A DNA stretch of 35,710 bases from Echinostoma caproni (Eukaryota; Platyhelminthes; Trematoda; Plagiorchiida; Echinostomatidae), in contig UZAN01039776.1 of the NCBI GenBank assembly GCA_900618425.1, forward strand, positions 75,521 through 111,230, given 5' to 3'. The number at the start of each line of letters is the position of its first letter. The first letter of the stretch is position 1. Positions 1-11,500 of the stretch are shown here, one piece after another. Position numbers and translations under genes: made by a program. Under the pieces are notes generated by a model that ran no database searches, was not told where the DNA came from, and saw nothing but the letters and a program-made list of their open reading frames with translations.

Positions 1-345
1 CACAGAATATCATCCGCATATCGTGTATATAACACACAATCCTGAATGGAAGATTTGAGTTGGTTATTTTCGAGTTTCGTCATGAACACATCGGTAAACA
101 ACGGTCCTAGAGGTGATTCCAAAGCCACACCATCCTTTTGTCGATAAATCTGCTCGCTGAACTTGAATTGGACGTTGTATGTGCAAACATAAAGCAGTCG
201 TTTCGGGTCTTCCAAAGGAAGGCCTCTCTCAACATTGTTACTTTGTACGTAACTACACAGGTATTCGATGATTTCGCTGATTGGAACATTGGTGAAGAGC
301 AAGCTAACGTCCGGATGACGTCGGATGACCTAACCATTATGTGAT
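1..345 (-). pseudogene. Penelope-like element reverse transcriptase, fragment cut by the window edge
   Basis: On the minus strand, about 316 down to 1 reads without a stop as the palm region of a Penelope-like element (PLE) reverse transcriptase. Landmarks in order are DVSLLFTNVP (motif A, catalytic Asp), QFKFSEQIYRQKDGVA leading into LESPLGP (motif B), DVFMTKLEN, and YTRYADDIL (motif C with the DD pair) at the very edge. FTNVP, the SPLGP block and RY-x-DD are the PLE signature; LTR and LINE enzymes look different here. Upstream, 345-320 reads NDHIMVRSSDV in another frame, the usual lead-in to motif A. An imperfect 11/10-nt tandem duplication (308-318 and 319-328) explains the frame change. 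Motif B has LES where these elements normally have MGS. Fingers, thumb and the GIY-YIG endonuclease are not visible, the latter two presumably beyond base 1. I infer an inactive copy. Confidence 0.85.
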
Positions 346-443
346 CATTGAGAATTCCATATCCGGTCCCAAGATGAACTTAGCCCCGGAAAACCCATGA
401 TGTTATTTTCCCTTTCCCGAAACATTTGTTTGCGCTTTTATGG

Positions 444-469
444 TATATATATATATATATATATATATA
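444..469. repeat. (TA)n microsatellite
   Basis: Thirteen uninterrupted TA units. They lie about 100 bases upstream, in element orientation, of the Penelope-like coding remnant and may lie within or flank that insertion. Confidence 0.9.
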
Positions 470-3400
470 AACGGCGTAATATTTATTGTGATGTATTTGG
501 CATGACTGCGAATCACTGAAAACGGGCTTGTTCGCCACTCCTTGTTCTATTTAAGATGATGTAATTAGTTGCAACTGGTAATCAAATTTTTGAATCGGTT
601 GATATGTCTTTGATTCCGCGGGCGAATTTCCTATGACTTTGGTTCTTTGTCTCTTTCTCCAATGCCTCGCACCCTTGCAGGTTAGACCTTAACTATTCAA
701 AGGCTCCGGCTGTGAATTCCTCAAGAATATTTACCTACATTGACTTAGTTAGCCTAGGAATAACGCTTCCTCGAGCAAACCATGGAGCTTTTTTGTCATA
801 GAGATTACCGTGATTTGTTTGGAAAATATTGAATTCTGAGAGATATATATCAAACTCCAGAGAAAGAAATAAAGAATTGCATCAGACGTTCAGTTAAACT
901 CAGTAATCCCGTAGTAACAATTTCCTTCTCATTTGGGGTATAATTTCAAAATGCTAGTTTTGCTATTTTCTCGACTATGTTTGGCTTCGTTCCGCAGAGC
1001 TTCACCTGAGTCCCACGTCCCATGCACAGGCATGAACGGGGGTTCTTAACCGCATTTTGCAATCTGTTTTTCATTTTATGTAGCTAGCCCTCACATTATA
1101 CAATACCTAGTACCTCAGTCCCGATTCAGCGTGAGAATAGATCCACACGGATGAGAACGAAGTTTGCTCGTAGTACAAAAAATTCGGTCATCACAAAATT
1201 GTGCGTGCCTAATTCACGCAAATCAGACTGGATACACTCGTTCAATCCACCTTCATTCTCTCCAAATATTATTCATTTTTCCAATGTCTTCACCGAATTC
1301 AGAACATTTGTAAACGTGATTAGTTCAACTGCTATAGTCACGTAACAAACTTTGTTGGGCAGCTGAATTCAACACAACGATAACAATAACGAAATGGGGT
1401 AAGCGAACTGTAAAATGTTTGGTAATTTTTCGTCCAATGTGATAACTGAATGGCCCAGGAAAGGGAAAATTTGATAATATTCTTTCCTCAAATGCGTGAC
1501 CTTATCATCGGGATAAAAATATTGCGGTAAAGGCAAATATTCAAAAGCAGAACGTTCATTCGTGAGGATGTGTTAGTTTGACTGATGTGCACCGTGATCC
1601 TGTGATCTCTCTGTTCGGATAGATTGAGATGTGATCCGTTCCTTTCAACTGGTTCTAGATTGCGATGCAATTTGTTTTAGCTTCGGAATTCGAACTTTGT
1701 TTATTTATTAATGTTTACTGGAGGCAAACAATCACCCGGAGTTGTTTGGACGTCGCTTTTTGCCATGTATCTTTTTCACAACTGACCTAATTATTATCCA
1801 CTTCAACAATGTTCCCCAAGGCTCCAGCTGTGAATGTCCCGAGAAAATAGATCTGCTTCGGTTTGCGCAACCTGGCAGTGTCTTGCCCACAGTCAAATTA
1901 TATAACGTTTCCTGATTAATAAAGTCAATGTACTGTGATTTGTTTGGCACACAGACTGGACCCCCACGCGTGTGTAATATGTATATATCATTTTATTGAT
2001 AGGAAACTCGTAATTTCTCTCTATTCGGACAGTTCTACCATCAATTAACCGAACTCTGAAAGACCAGCGTTTCACGAAGCTTCTTTAATTTAGAGAAACC
2101 ATTATCCCAGTGACTTAAGTTGAATGTTTTGGAGGTACTAATCTGACAGTTTATTTTCACCAAACTTAGAAAAACGCACAAGGCAGGGAATCTATAATTT
2201 TTGAACTGCAGGTTGTCGTATTTAAGTTTCAAATTGATGAACCGGTTGCACTACTTAGATAATCGTTCAGTCGTATTAAATCAGATGAAAGCATGCAAGC
2301 TAAAACCCAAAAGAGATCAAATTAAATTAGTTCACCTAACTTCATTTTCCAAAAGTGGTAATAACTTTTAATTGGGAACGATCATGTTAAATCTGGGCGA
2401 ATTTTCAGACGTTTGAACCAGTGTATTGCTCAACTTCGAATTATATCCAGTGTACCACTGTTGTCCAAGTTTCTCCTTTTTCTATGTCTCGACGCCTTCC
2501 CGAAAATTGTTTTCCTTATTGGCAATGCAATGAGGAGGAAAGAAATAGTTAGTGTTACTCTTGGCCAGGCTATGAAATTCCGCTTATCAGCTAGGGCCGG
2601 AGAAAGAATCAAAGACAGGGAAGTTTGGACATTCTAAGTCGAACCTCACACGTGTGTGATCGTACTAGTTTACTTTGTTAACTCCCGTTTTGTTTTCATT
2701 GAGCTGACTAACCGCTCTGTTGGAGCTGGTTATTTGCCATTGAACTGCTTAGCAAATGCTGATCATACTGTAAGTGGTCCCACTACATGGCACGTTAACT
2801 AACACTAAGTCTACTCGATTCCAAATCACATATTAGGGATTAGTGCATGTTTAGGTTTGATGTGAACCTCGTTCTACTCTAATATGTGCTGCATTTCCGT
2901 TCTCAACGGTTCCCACCGATTAACAGTAAGTGAAACAAGCATGCATACACGGTAAGACGAGGTTCACTAAGGGTAGTTCCCCGATTTAAGAAAACGTTTG
3001 ACCGTGCATAATTCTGGATGATATTGACAGTTTGGACGAATATGATCATTCAACCCCTGACGAAAAATTAATTCAATAGGTCATGCCACAATGAAACTAT
3101 TTTCATATTGACAATTGAGTTGGTTCACTGGTGATTGTGAATACCGCAAAGAAAAGAAAACTAATCACACCAGTGAATATATGTGGTGAATTTCGAACCC
3201 TTCACCACTCTCATGAAACTAATGAATGACTGTAATGTGCACCGTGGGTAGCACAATTAGAGGAGAGCAGCATCTTTCCAACATTCAAGAGCAGCTTGGT
3301 ATATTCCAGACAATGACAAAAATGATAAAAACTAAAAACAAATTATCTGATTACGAGAAATGGGTTGAAAATAGGATGTCTTCAATGGTAAATGAATGAA

Positions 3401-3506
3401 GCCACTCGTCTATCTTTTTTTGGGATCGCGTTTCACAGAACCCTTAAAGAGATCTCTTGCCAATCCTGTTATGGGTGTAGAAAGTCCCTCTAAGACTAGG
3501 GGTTAA
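470..3506. other. No gene seen; one diverged repeat pair
   Basis: I see no long ORF, RNA gene or recognisable element here. The only internal structure is a diverged repeat pair. The 22-base unit around 699-720 (core GGCTCCGGCTGTGAAT) recurs at 1818-1839 (GGCTCCAGCTGTGAAT), and both are followed 100-120 bases later by GTGATTTGTTTGG. This may be an old dispersed repeat. Confidence 0.5.
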
Positions 3507-4067
3507 TTATTTTATTTCAAATGTTGAAAAAGCGTACCAATAATTAGAAATCCACATAGATGAAAAGTTTAGTTCATTCACCCTCGTAGTAAATCTAATG
3601 TGTTTTGTCCCCACTGCCCTGAGACTTACGATTGTTGCTTGGACGGAGCTTTTCCCCATGCTGTTCACAATTTGGAATCCCAGAGGAGAATGCTTATCGG
3701 TTAGTGGACGCAGTTGGATGCGTGTTTGGTTGCGAATAGTGGTTGCACCTTCACGCGGGTTCGTGATGCTTGTTTGTGACCGAGTAACACAGTTCTTCTG
3801 TCTCCCCAGCGGATTACCATCGTGATGGACTGTTTTAAATGGCAAAGTTATCTCCTTAGTTTGCTCTTTTCCCTTCGGCGTTGCACGGTCAGATCCGCGT
3901 GCTTGTTCGCGTGACATGGTCGGAATTGAAGACTTTGTGGGGCTAAACGCCAAACTGGTCGAGGGGTACCAAACCGAGTTGCGCAGTGCAAATTGCATCC
4001 AACAAGCGAACCGTCGAGAAGTGTCAGCGACAGTGTTCGAACTATAGATCAGAAATATTGCGCACAC
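3507..4067 (-). CDS. Orphan open reading frame, possibly spurious
   Basis: This is the longest uninterrupted frame outside the retroelements, about 186 codons. It has no ATG at its 5' end; the frame opens directly after CTCTCTCAG (minus strand, 4076-4068), which would serve as a splice acceptor. The product would be basic and Ser/Thr/Arg-rich, with no transmembrane segment or known motif that I can see. No clear splice donor marks the other end. The local GC is higher than the window average, which lowers stop-codon density, and a frame of this length is borderline for chance in 35 kb. I do not recognise a family. Confidence 0.15.
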   Translation of the reverse strand: MCAIFLIYSSNTVADTSRRFACWMQFALRNSVWYPSTSLAFSPTKSSIPTMSREQARGSDRATPKGKEQTKEITLPFKTVHHDGNPLGRQKNCVTRSQTSITNPREGATTIRNQTRIQLRPLTDKHSPLGFQIVNSMGKSSVQATIVSLRAVGTKHIRFTTRVNELNFSSMWISNYWYAFSTFEIK

Positions 4068-4215
4068 CTGAGAGAGTTCGTCTATCTGATGAACTCATCT
4101 GTTTACCCTACTGATTTTGTTGAGTTCAGTTCTCGTTGCCTAGTCGCGTCGATCGATCACTTTAACTGGAGCTCGGATGACAAAGGTGCGTGCAACCAAT
4201 ACACGCGTAAATTGG

Positions 4216-4275
4216 GGATACAGGCACGTACACACGCACGCACGCACCGGTGTGAGCGGGTACATACACATACGC
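4216..4275. repeat. Degenerate CA/CG-rich purine-pyrimidine tract
   Basis: Alternating ACACACGCACGCACGC-type sequence followed by ACATACACATACGC. It is a low-complexity microsatellite with interruptions and no coding signal. Confidence 0.6.
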
Positions 4276-4442
4276 AGGCATGCTTTTACATTTCAGGTCA
4301 CGGAGTGGAAAAATGCACAGGTCCAAAACTGAACCGCAGTGTGAACTCTGTCAGTCGTTGTTCGCATCCCCGACCCACTTACTACACGCCTCATCTCATT
4401 GTTATCCCTGTCGCTAATCCGGTCTTCACCTTTACTGAATAA

Positions 4443-5987
4443 GTTGAGGTCATCTATCAACCTGTCGTCACAGACACACACTTATGTCTGTTAATGTGTA
4501 CGGTAGGCGATGAGAGCAATAGCAGCGATTGCACTTGTCTTGACAACAGTGCCCATCGATGCATCACGTAATAACCAATGACAGGCTGCTTTAAATAACA
4601 ATACGACGTCTTTTTTGGTTTGTGAGGATTCTCGGTGTACTCGAACAATGAGTGGTGTAGGGAGGGGTTGATCGACTAAAATGTTGCATACTAACTCTCA
4701 GTTACTTGTGAGTAGTGACGTGGGATATGCTATCCCCGGTTTGTGAATGTCCATTCTTCATGCTCCATTTTCGCCCATCATCCTCAGATAATCTTCAATG
4801 TATTGTTCACCATATAGATGCTGCATAATGCGGGTGAAGATGAACTTTGAAGATTGACCAGTTAAAATGCGAACTGTACTACACCACGGATTGTCAAGTG
4901 CACCCAAGAACAAAATTTGATTCTAGCGTTTCCCGCGTATTCGGTTGACACAATTAACTGAAGTTGATGCACGAAATCAGAAGAATGATCGGTCCAAACC
5001 AATAAGAAGTTCAAGTCAAGCGCGAAAATCACTCGAACAAGGTGATTGTTCAAACGCCACATAGGAACCAATAAATAAAGATAAATAAATGCACGAGTAA
5101 TCGGATGATTGATTGAAAACATGATGGGTTGCTTAGCAGAGAATGCCAATACATCTCTGTAGGTGTTTGAAACAAGTCTGAGGCATTTTGTAAGTGATCT
5201 GGGACAGATTCCTGCAAAACTATAAAGTCCATGTCATAGTATGCAATCAGAATCCAAATCTTTGTCAAAATATAAAATATTGAACCATTCGAGAAAGACA
5301 GCCTAAAATGATAGACATCTGCTTTCGTAAAAGATGGAGCCATTTAACTGCATGAGGTGACGTTTGAATGTTAGACACAGGTATATAATAGTAAACGGTC
5401 TGGCGTTGGGGGTATTGTGAATAAGAAGATCAGGGTGAAACTAAGACAGTTCGATCTAAAGTTCTCCTGTTAATCAGAGAAGAGAGAACCTCAACGAACT
5501 TCGTCGTTTTGTAATCTGGCCTATTCCATTCGTGAATGGAACAGTTCAGATGCACTGTGGATCTGTTTCGACCTCGATATATATGATCCGAGCTTGTGAT
5601 GATCTGACGTGAGTCGTTAGGTGTTTCGAATTATTGTACCTGACCACTAGGCTACTGAGACCTTCATCGCTGGCTCGATTTACGATAGCATTATGGCGCC
5701 CGTTTATCTCCGCTGTTGAACTTTAACTATCGTCACTGGATGGTAATTTGCTCACTGCTGGCTCGCACATTTAACGGGTAATGTAGGTCTACTAAAGGTT
5801 CATTTGAGTAGTAAGAATGGACAAATAGTTCACCCTCGAAAATAGATCTTTCAGCAAAACGACCCCTGCAAATCACATTCTTAGATAAAATTTTCATAAA
5901 CAAAAAACAGGAAAAGTTGACCTTCGAGTAGAAGATTGGTAGGTGTTTGGTCGTGTTTCAGTAAATATTTCCAATATATTCCGATTT
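4443..5987. other. No gene seen
   Basis: Short frames only. A minus-strand frame near 5050-5343 begins with ATG, and 5214-5210 is preceded by a good acceptor-like TTTTGCAG. No donor or recognisable protein accompanies it, so I leave it uncalled. Confidence 0.5.
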
Positions 5988-6095
5988 TGTTGGGATCGTG
6001 AAAAGTTCGGTATCTTCGGTGGGATTCAAACCCATGCGTGGATGTCATCTACGTTTTTGTACAGCGCACGTTCTACCAGCTGAGATACGAGTCCA
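5988..6095 (-). repeat. tRNA-derived SINE-like repeat
   Basis: Read on the minus strand, the sequence starts with a tRNA-like head. A box A-like TATCTCAGCTGG lies near 6080, and a box B-like GGTTTGAATCC lies about 55 bases downstream, followed by CACC. These are the internal RNA polymerase III promoter elements expected in a tRNA-derived SINE. The spacing is longer than in most tRNA genes and the arms do not pair well enough for a functional tRNA. After box B comes a non-tRNA tail (GAAGATACCGAACTTTTCACGATCCCAACA). A second copy of the box B-to-tail part lies at 6281-6324. The family name is not known to me. Confidence 0.6.
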
Positions 6096-6251
6096 CATGG
6101 ATAACAGTGATCCTTTCACATTTGAATTACCCATCCAACTTACAAAGGCATATGACATCCACCAGTTAAGATATAAGCTGACTGCCCCGACAGGTTTTCC
6201 TTAGCGTTCACCGGAGTCCACTGAATGAACATCTAAGACAAGGTTAATTTT

Positions 6252-6370
6252 GCAAATCGTTGTTTGGCAGATTGAATTTTTTATGTTGGGATTGTGAAAA
6301 GTTCAGTAGCCTCGGTGGGATTCACAACAATCCCAACATACAAAATTCAATCTGCCAAACAACGATTTGC
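6252..6370. repeat. Fold-back inverted repeat, 44-bp arms with a SINE-end loop
   Basis: The left arm 6252-6295 and right arm 6327-6370 are inverted complements over 44 bases with a single mismatch. The loop 6296-6326 (31 bases) is a copy of the end of the SINE at 5988-6028 (GTGAAAAGTTC...CGGTGGGATTCA). The transcript of either strand would fold into a long hairpin. The near-perfect arms against the more diverged SINE copy suggest the inversion is recent. Confidence 0.9.
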
Positions 6371-6738
6371 GAAATTTCTTGCAATCCACGACAAACAAGC
6401 TAATGCACCATCACGTGATTTTAGAAATTTGGTCTCGCACACGGTTTATCTTGTCTGGTCAGAGAGAAATTTTCGTCCGTGCTCAGGCTTGATGAAACAC
6501 GAAGTGACACAAAGGATAAATCCAGAACACTGGGATCAGCCGTCTGCGTGTGCGTGCGTGTACGTTTGGGGAATGCGTGATTACATGCCGTCTGGAATTT
6601 GACTGACCTGTACATTTTTGGTTGTTCTTCCTGATTACTAACGAGCAAAAATTCCTCGAAACTGAACTGAAGACGATGCTTGAGGTAAAAAAAGCAGAAA
6701 ATAGTGAAACAGCTAGCACTGCTGTTTTTCTTCATTAG

Positions 6739-6994
6739 GAAGATATCTGCCCCGGGATTGAGCAAACCTACGCGAACAGTAATAAGTCACCGGAGATTGC
6801 CATACGTTGATTGTATCTCCTCGTTTGAACCGTTGTTAGTGAAATGGAGGCGATCAATTTTTGATGAATGGAAACCCAAAAAATACCTCAGTTGTTATAA
6901 GTGTCATCTAATCAAACCATGCAAATTTTATCCGGATCCGAACTACCTGCTTGGCCTCTCCAGTGAACAGAGCACCACCACCACAAAAATTCAT
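6739..6994 (+). CDS. Candidate internal coding exon, Cys-containing, unknown protein
   Basis: This is a 256-base segment open in one frame and bounded by good splice signals. The acceptor is the pyrimidine-rich GCTGTTTTTCTTCATTAG ending at 6738, and the donor is CAT/GTGAGTAAC at 6995. The intron phase is 2 on entry and 0 on exit. About 85 codons are read; landmarks are LPYVDCISSFEPLLVKW in the middle, then SCYKCHLIKPC (a CxxC plus a third Cys), then a Ser/Thr-rich end. The frame continues upstream only through the pyrimidine tract and lacks an ATG, so I read that part as intron. I recognise no domain. It is the strongest plus-strand exon candidate by length and signal quality. It could still be chance. 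Confidence 0.4.
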
Positions 6995-8549
6995 GTGAGT
7001 AACAATGTTGCAAAAACGAATCAGTAATTAACAGTTGTCTGTGTGCGTGCGTTCAAGTGTCCTTGCTTGTATGAGCCTGCGCATGTGACATTTATAGATA
7101 TCACCATCGGGTAGGCAGTATGATATTTTAGAGTTTAACTATACAGGAAAAGGTCAACAGACGCATAAATTATTTTGTCTGTTGAAAATGATGTTGCAAA
7201 TAGTTTGATTGCTGTTTGATTAGATTATTATTCGATTCAGTCTGATGGTCACAACGCGCAAGATAAGTAGAAAGCGTTTCGTCTACAACATCTTACTGTC
7301 TCAAACAGTTGTTAACAAGACGCAGTAGCAATGCTGTTTTTGGTTCCTCAATCATTAACCAAATCCAGCAAAAGTACCTAGGTAAGATAGAAAGTGCCTT
7401 AAGGAATGAAGAGCATATCATGAAATGAGGCGAAGGATTAAACTATGAGTTCACAATAATGAATCATTTAACGTAATCAATATTCTGACCTGTCAGTATT
7501 GGTTGTTGATAAAGAAAATTTGATTTCATAGGAGAATTCGACATGAATAGAGCAGATGAAAAGTGCACTGAACCTGGTTGGGTCGTTTCAGCAGAGCGAA
7601 TCCATTGACCCAACTGAAGATCGAACCGGGGAGATCACAGACAAATCGGAAGCAGGACGGTAACCTGTAAGGTCCCATGTTCGACCTCTAGTTGAGTGGA
7701 TGGATTTGCACTGTTGATGGGTTTGAGCAAGCCACTCTTCCTTTACACCTCGCGAAATGCCTATAAAAGAGCAACATTATAAAATGATCTTTCTTATGCT
7801 GAGAAAGCCTTATTCACCGCTTTCCTGTAGCAGAAGTTCTATCACACAAAAGCATGAGGACGAAAAGCCAACATCTGGGGATTATAACCGAGTCGTTGAA
7901 CTGCTGGCAGTTTCCTCAGGGGAGTGGTCTAAAACCCCTGATTCCAAATGGACCGAGCACAGTCGAACGAACCACTCAAATATAGACCTTTCTGATTGTG
8001 GTACATTTTACAACCTTTTTTGATCATTGAGCCACCTTGGATGTTTGACCCCCTCCAAAAGGCGAGTGTTCCAATGAGTGGAACACCGGCCAACAATGGA
8101 TTGCTATTTTCACACACCGGTCCGCGCCTTTCCGATCAGGCTTTGGTAAACCGAAGTTTACGGTGAAGTTCCCGAGCACATTGCCCCGCGTCGACCTTCG
8201 CCATTTGATAGTATCCTGCCCACGAGAAGACCATAAATTATTTCTGTTCTGCAAGGATTCGTTTAGTGGGATTTACCTCACACTTAGTCATAGGTCTCTA
8301 GTCCATAATGCCCAGACAGTGATGCTGGAATTCAAAGACACGACGTCGAGGTGTTCATTTGGTGACCTTAACCGGCAGTTGAACAAATGAAACCATGAAA
8401 AACGCCTACAATGGAAAATACATACTGCACGACAAATACCCCTGGGTGAAATTTACTTGTATTTACGGATAACAACCCAGTTTACTCATCTCAGGCGAAT
8501 TTACATACCTATCAACGGAATGACCTTGATTTTTTTCGATTCCTCAGGG
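6995..8549. other. No gene seen; remnants of dispersed repeats
   Basis: Around 7630-7700 a stretch ends in a weak box B-like GTTCGACCTC without a convincing box A. At 7857-7904 a segment is about 70 percent alike to 21682-21729, including a shared ATTATAACC core, so both look like pieces of one interspersed repeat. A plus-strand frame at 7757-8023 covers this repeat and is probably not a host gene. Confidence 0.45.
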
Positions 8550-8579
8550 AACAACAACAACAACAACAACAACAACAAC
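8550..8579. repeat. (CAA)n trinucleotide repeat
   Basis: Ten uninterrupted ACA/CAA units. Confidence 0.95.
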
Positions 8580-11500
8580 GTATTGCAGCTAATACTTATA
8601 ATTCAGAAAATGTACATGGAACCATGATGTAATAAAAGCTTCCCACTAAACGAATCTTTTTGTCACAGCTGTAAGAGAACGAATTTCGGTGGAGTATATA
8701 TGTGCTTCTTTTCAGTTCATTCACTCTAAATATAGCAACTTCTAAGCAAATATAGCACATGAAGGGAAAAATCTGTAATTCAAAATTGTCACTTGTCTGA
8801 CTTTTCAGTTTTTATAACAAATAACAAGTGCATAGGACAGATAGTGCCAAAACAAAACTAATAAAGTAGTAATTGTTTGCTTCTTACCAGTAGCCTCTTT
8901 AGCAGCTTCAAAAGGCACCTGTCTCAAGTCCACTAGGGTAAAAAATTGTGGGTACTTTACTAGTGACATTTATCGCCTTCATCAGAATCCCATATGCACA
9001 TCAATTTCCTAATAAGGAATGAGGTCCAATGGATGATGAAAAGTGTGATTTGAGTTCAACATCAGAACTATCGTGAAAATTGAATCGCTTTTGTTTTATA
9101 TGGACCAAATGTTTCGCCAGGAAACTGAACAGTTTGGCGGGATGACTACGCCAATTGCAGTCGATCCAATAAAAATCGATTGGCTGGAAGGGAGTAAGTT
9201 TTTCTTTTCCGATCAAATATAAAAGAAAAAGAACTATTACCACCTCTGTCTCAATCAGTTACAAAATCCACCTAAGTGAAAGTTGCTACTGAGACAAAAT
9301 AAAACAATAGATGGCTCGATATGATCGCCGATGCGCCAATGAGAGGAGATTTGTCCACGCGGAGACGCAGGGCTGAGCTGGTCCATAGACATCAGATGAA
9401 ACAAGTTAGTTGGCACAGATGTGGTCGTAACTATATAGTGTTTGTAGTTGTGTTTATACACACAGACGTAAGAATACGCAACAGTGGGCCTACTTTGGCG
9501 TACTGAATCTCACAATGTTTATTTGTTTCAACGTAGTAATTTGATCGCATGTGCATCAGCGTGCCACGCGTCCGTTGGCACATGCGTGACTGCACTCACT
9601 TCCGGTAAGGTGGCAGTCTTGAGTACTTGCTTGTGTGGATGCGGCCGTGATTTATATTCTACAAAGATGATACAATCCCACTGATGATGTGCTGTCAAGA
9701 TTAAATAAGCACAGGCGCTAATTGGGTACAGTAAACGTAAAACAGCCCACTTTAGACAGGACAAGATTCGTGGAGAAACCGGGTGGTGCCTATCATATTA
9801 AAATGGATCTGTTTTCCACATGTTCTATCTCTCTCAACGAATCGATCAAATTTTACCTACAGAGATCGAGTGATCCAGTGCAACGGTACTGAAATTCATT
9901 TATCTACAAATAATAGCGGCGACCCAGCTATAATTATTATTGCTATAATTATTAATATTATTACCATACGGTTTGCAACTCGTTTTCCCTTGCAAATCTC
10001 GGGTCAGGNGCTGATTGATATGGTTGCGTCTCATAACCACTGATGCCCATACAGGTAATCAGCTTATTCACAAAATTGGTCTACGTGTATTCTCTACCTT
10101 TACCTTAATACTGTTTCAAGCGCTCCGATTCTTCCTTGTTCTACTTCATGGAAACGAGCAGGCAAAAGACGGCCATCAAACCCACCGCTCGTCAGGGAAA
10201 GGTTAACGTTTATATAAATTGAACTGAATTGCCAAACTGTGCAACAATTGCATGAGATGTACCATCGAATTCCTTCCCTCTGATTAACCCAGCTCGATAT
10301 GCACGTGCGCTGATAGCGCATATTCCGTTGAGTCTATGAAAATGAAGCTTTACCGTTTTAATCAGTTTCATGGGGCGTGTACAATTATCCGCTTTTTTAA
10401 ACATCCGCTTTAACTGGAACAGTTTAGTCCTATCATTTCGTCAAGAATTATTTACTCCCTAAAGTCAGAACGTTCTAAAGGCAAGCCGCTTGGGCATTAC
10501 GTACATCTCGCGGTTTCTTCTCAGGCAGCTGTTCATACGCCTACACCTTGATACAAAGCAAAGTTTTAAAAATGTTTAATCAACTAGCCATTTTTTGGTC
10601 ATTTGAATAGATAAAATTTTATCAGTTAGACTGTGTCGAGCGGGGGTCCATCCCTTCTCTCTCTGCATCACAACTGTGACGTTTTTTTCGGAGCTATTCA
10701 GTCCGATCACGCGGGAAACTCCGGCATGATAACATATAAATAGTTATTTAGTTCAACAAATGTCGGATCTGTAAGGGGTTTCCTGTGCATATGGAATCCA
10801 ATACACACGAGTGAAATGCAAGGGCAATCAAATTCTTCGTGTGCATCTTTACTACCCATTTCAGCTGGTAAAGTAGGACCGCGAGCAACAATGAGGTCAG
10901 AGGATTTCAAATTGACTCACATTTTTTCTTTCCGATTACACAAGCAGGTGCGAATAACCCCGAGGCCGGTGGTAATTATAAATTTTCAATGTATAGCGTA
11001 AGACATTTTCACTGTACCGACATGAAGTTGTGGATACTCTCTCTCTCTATGAGGACAAACTTACTGGCATTGAACACGGTATTTTCTCCGTCTCATATTT
11101 GTATATCAAGGCAAGCCACCTCTGGATGGATTCACTGGATACAAGCTGATTGCTGCTAGCCGACAGACAACTTGCTCTCTCTCTCTCTCTGCCTATGTTC
11201 GAATACCTCGTTAGAAATGTGATCCGATTTAAGGATATCTTAGCCCTCGAACAAGAGTCCACGCAAACATCCGGACGGATACAGGATTTACGCTCGCCCC
11301 TTATCCAAATGCTCGCGCGTAGGTAACGTTGTAGAGACATTTTACTCACGCACACGCACATACCCATAGGGTTTTCGATTATTTTGTTACATGGGACTGA
11401 AGACAATCAGACAGAACACGAATTAGAGGGCGGTGAAATTTTCCAACACTATCCGCCACCTAACACACGATGATGATGATGGCGACAATAAGGACAATGT

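Noticed and set aside
2755..2771. 17-base micro-exon-like segment before GTAAGT
   Set aside because: Too short to be distinguished from chance and not a multiple of three.
3993..4442. 149-codon plus-strand frame
   Set aside because: It runs through the CA/CG microsatellite, producing an artificial THARTHR-type stretch, and overlaps another frame; no coding support.
5050..5343. 97-codon minus-strand frame starting with ATG
   Set aside because: Low-complexity hydrophobic ends, no motif, and the internal TTTTGCAG acceptor has no matching donor.
7630..7700. Possible tRNA gene or SINE with box B-like GTTCGACCTC
   Set aside because: No box A at the expected distance and no pairing arms; at most a degenerate repeat relic.
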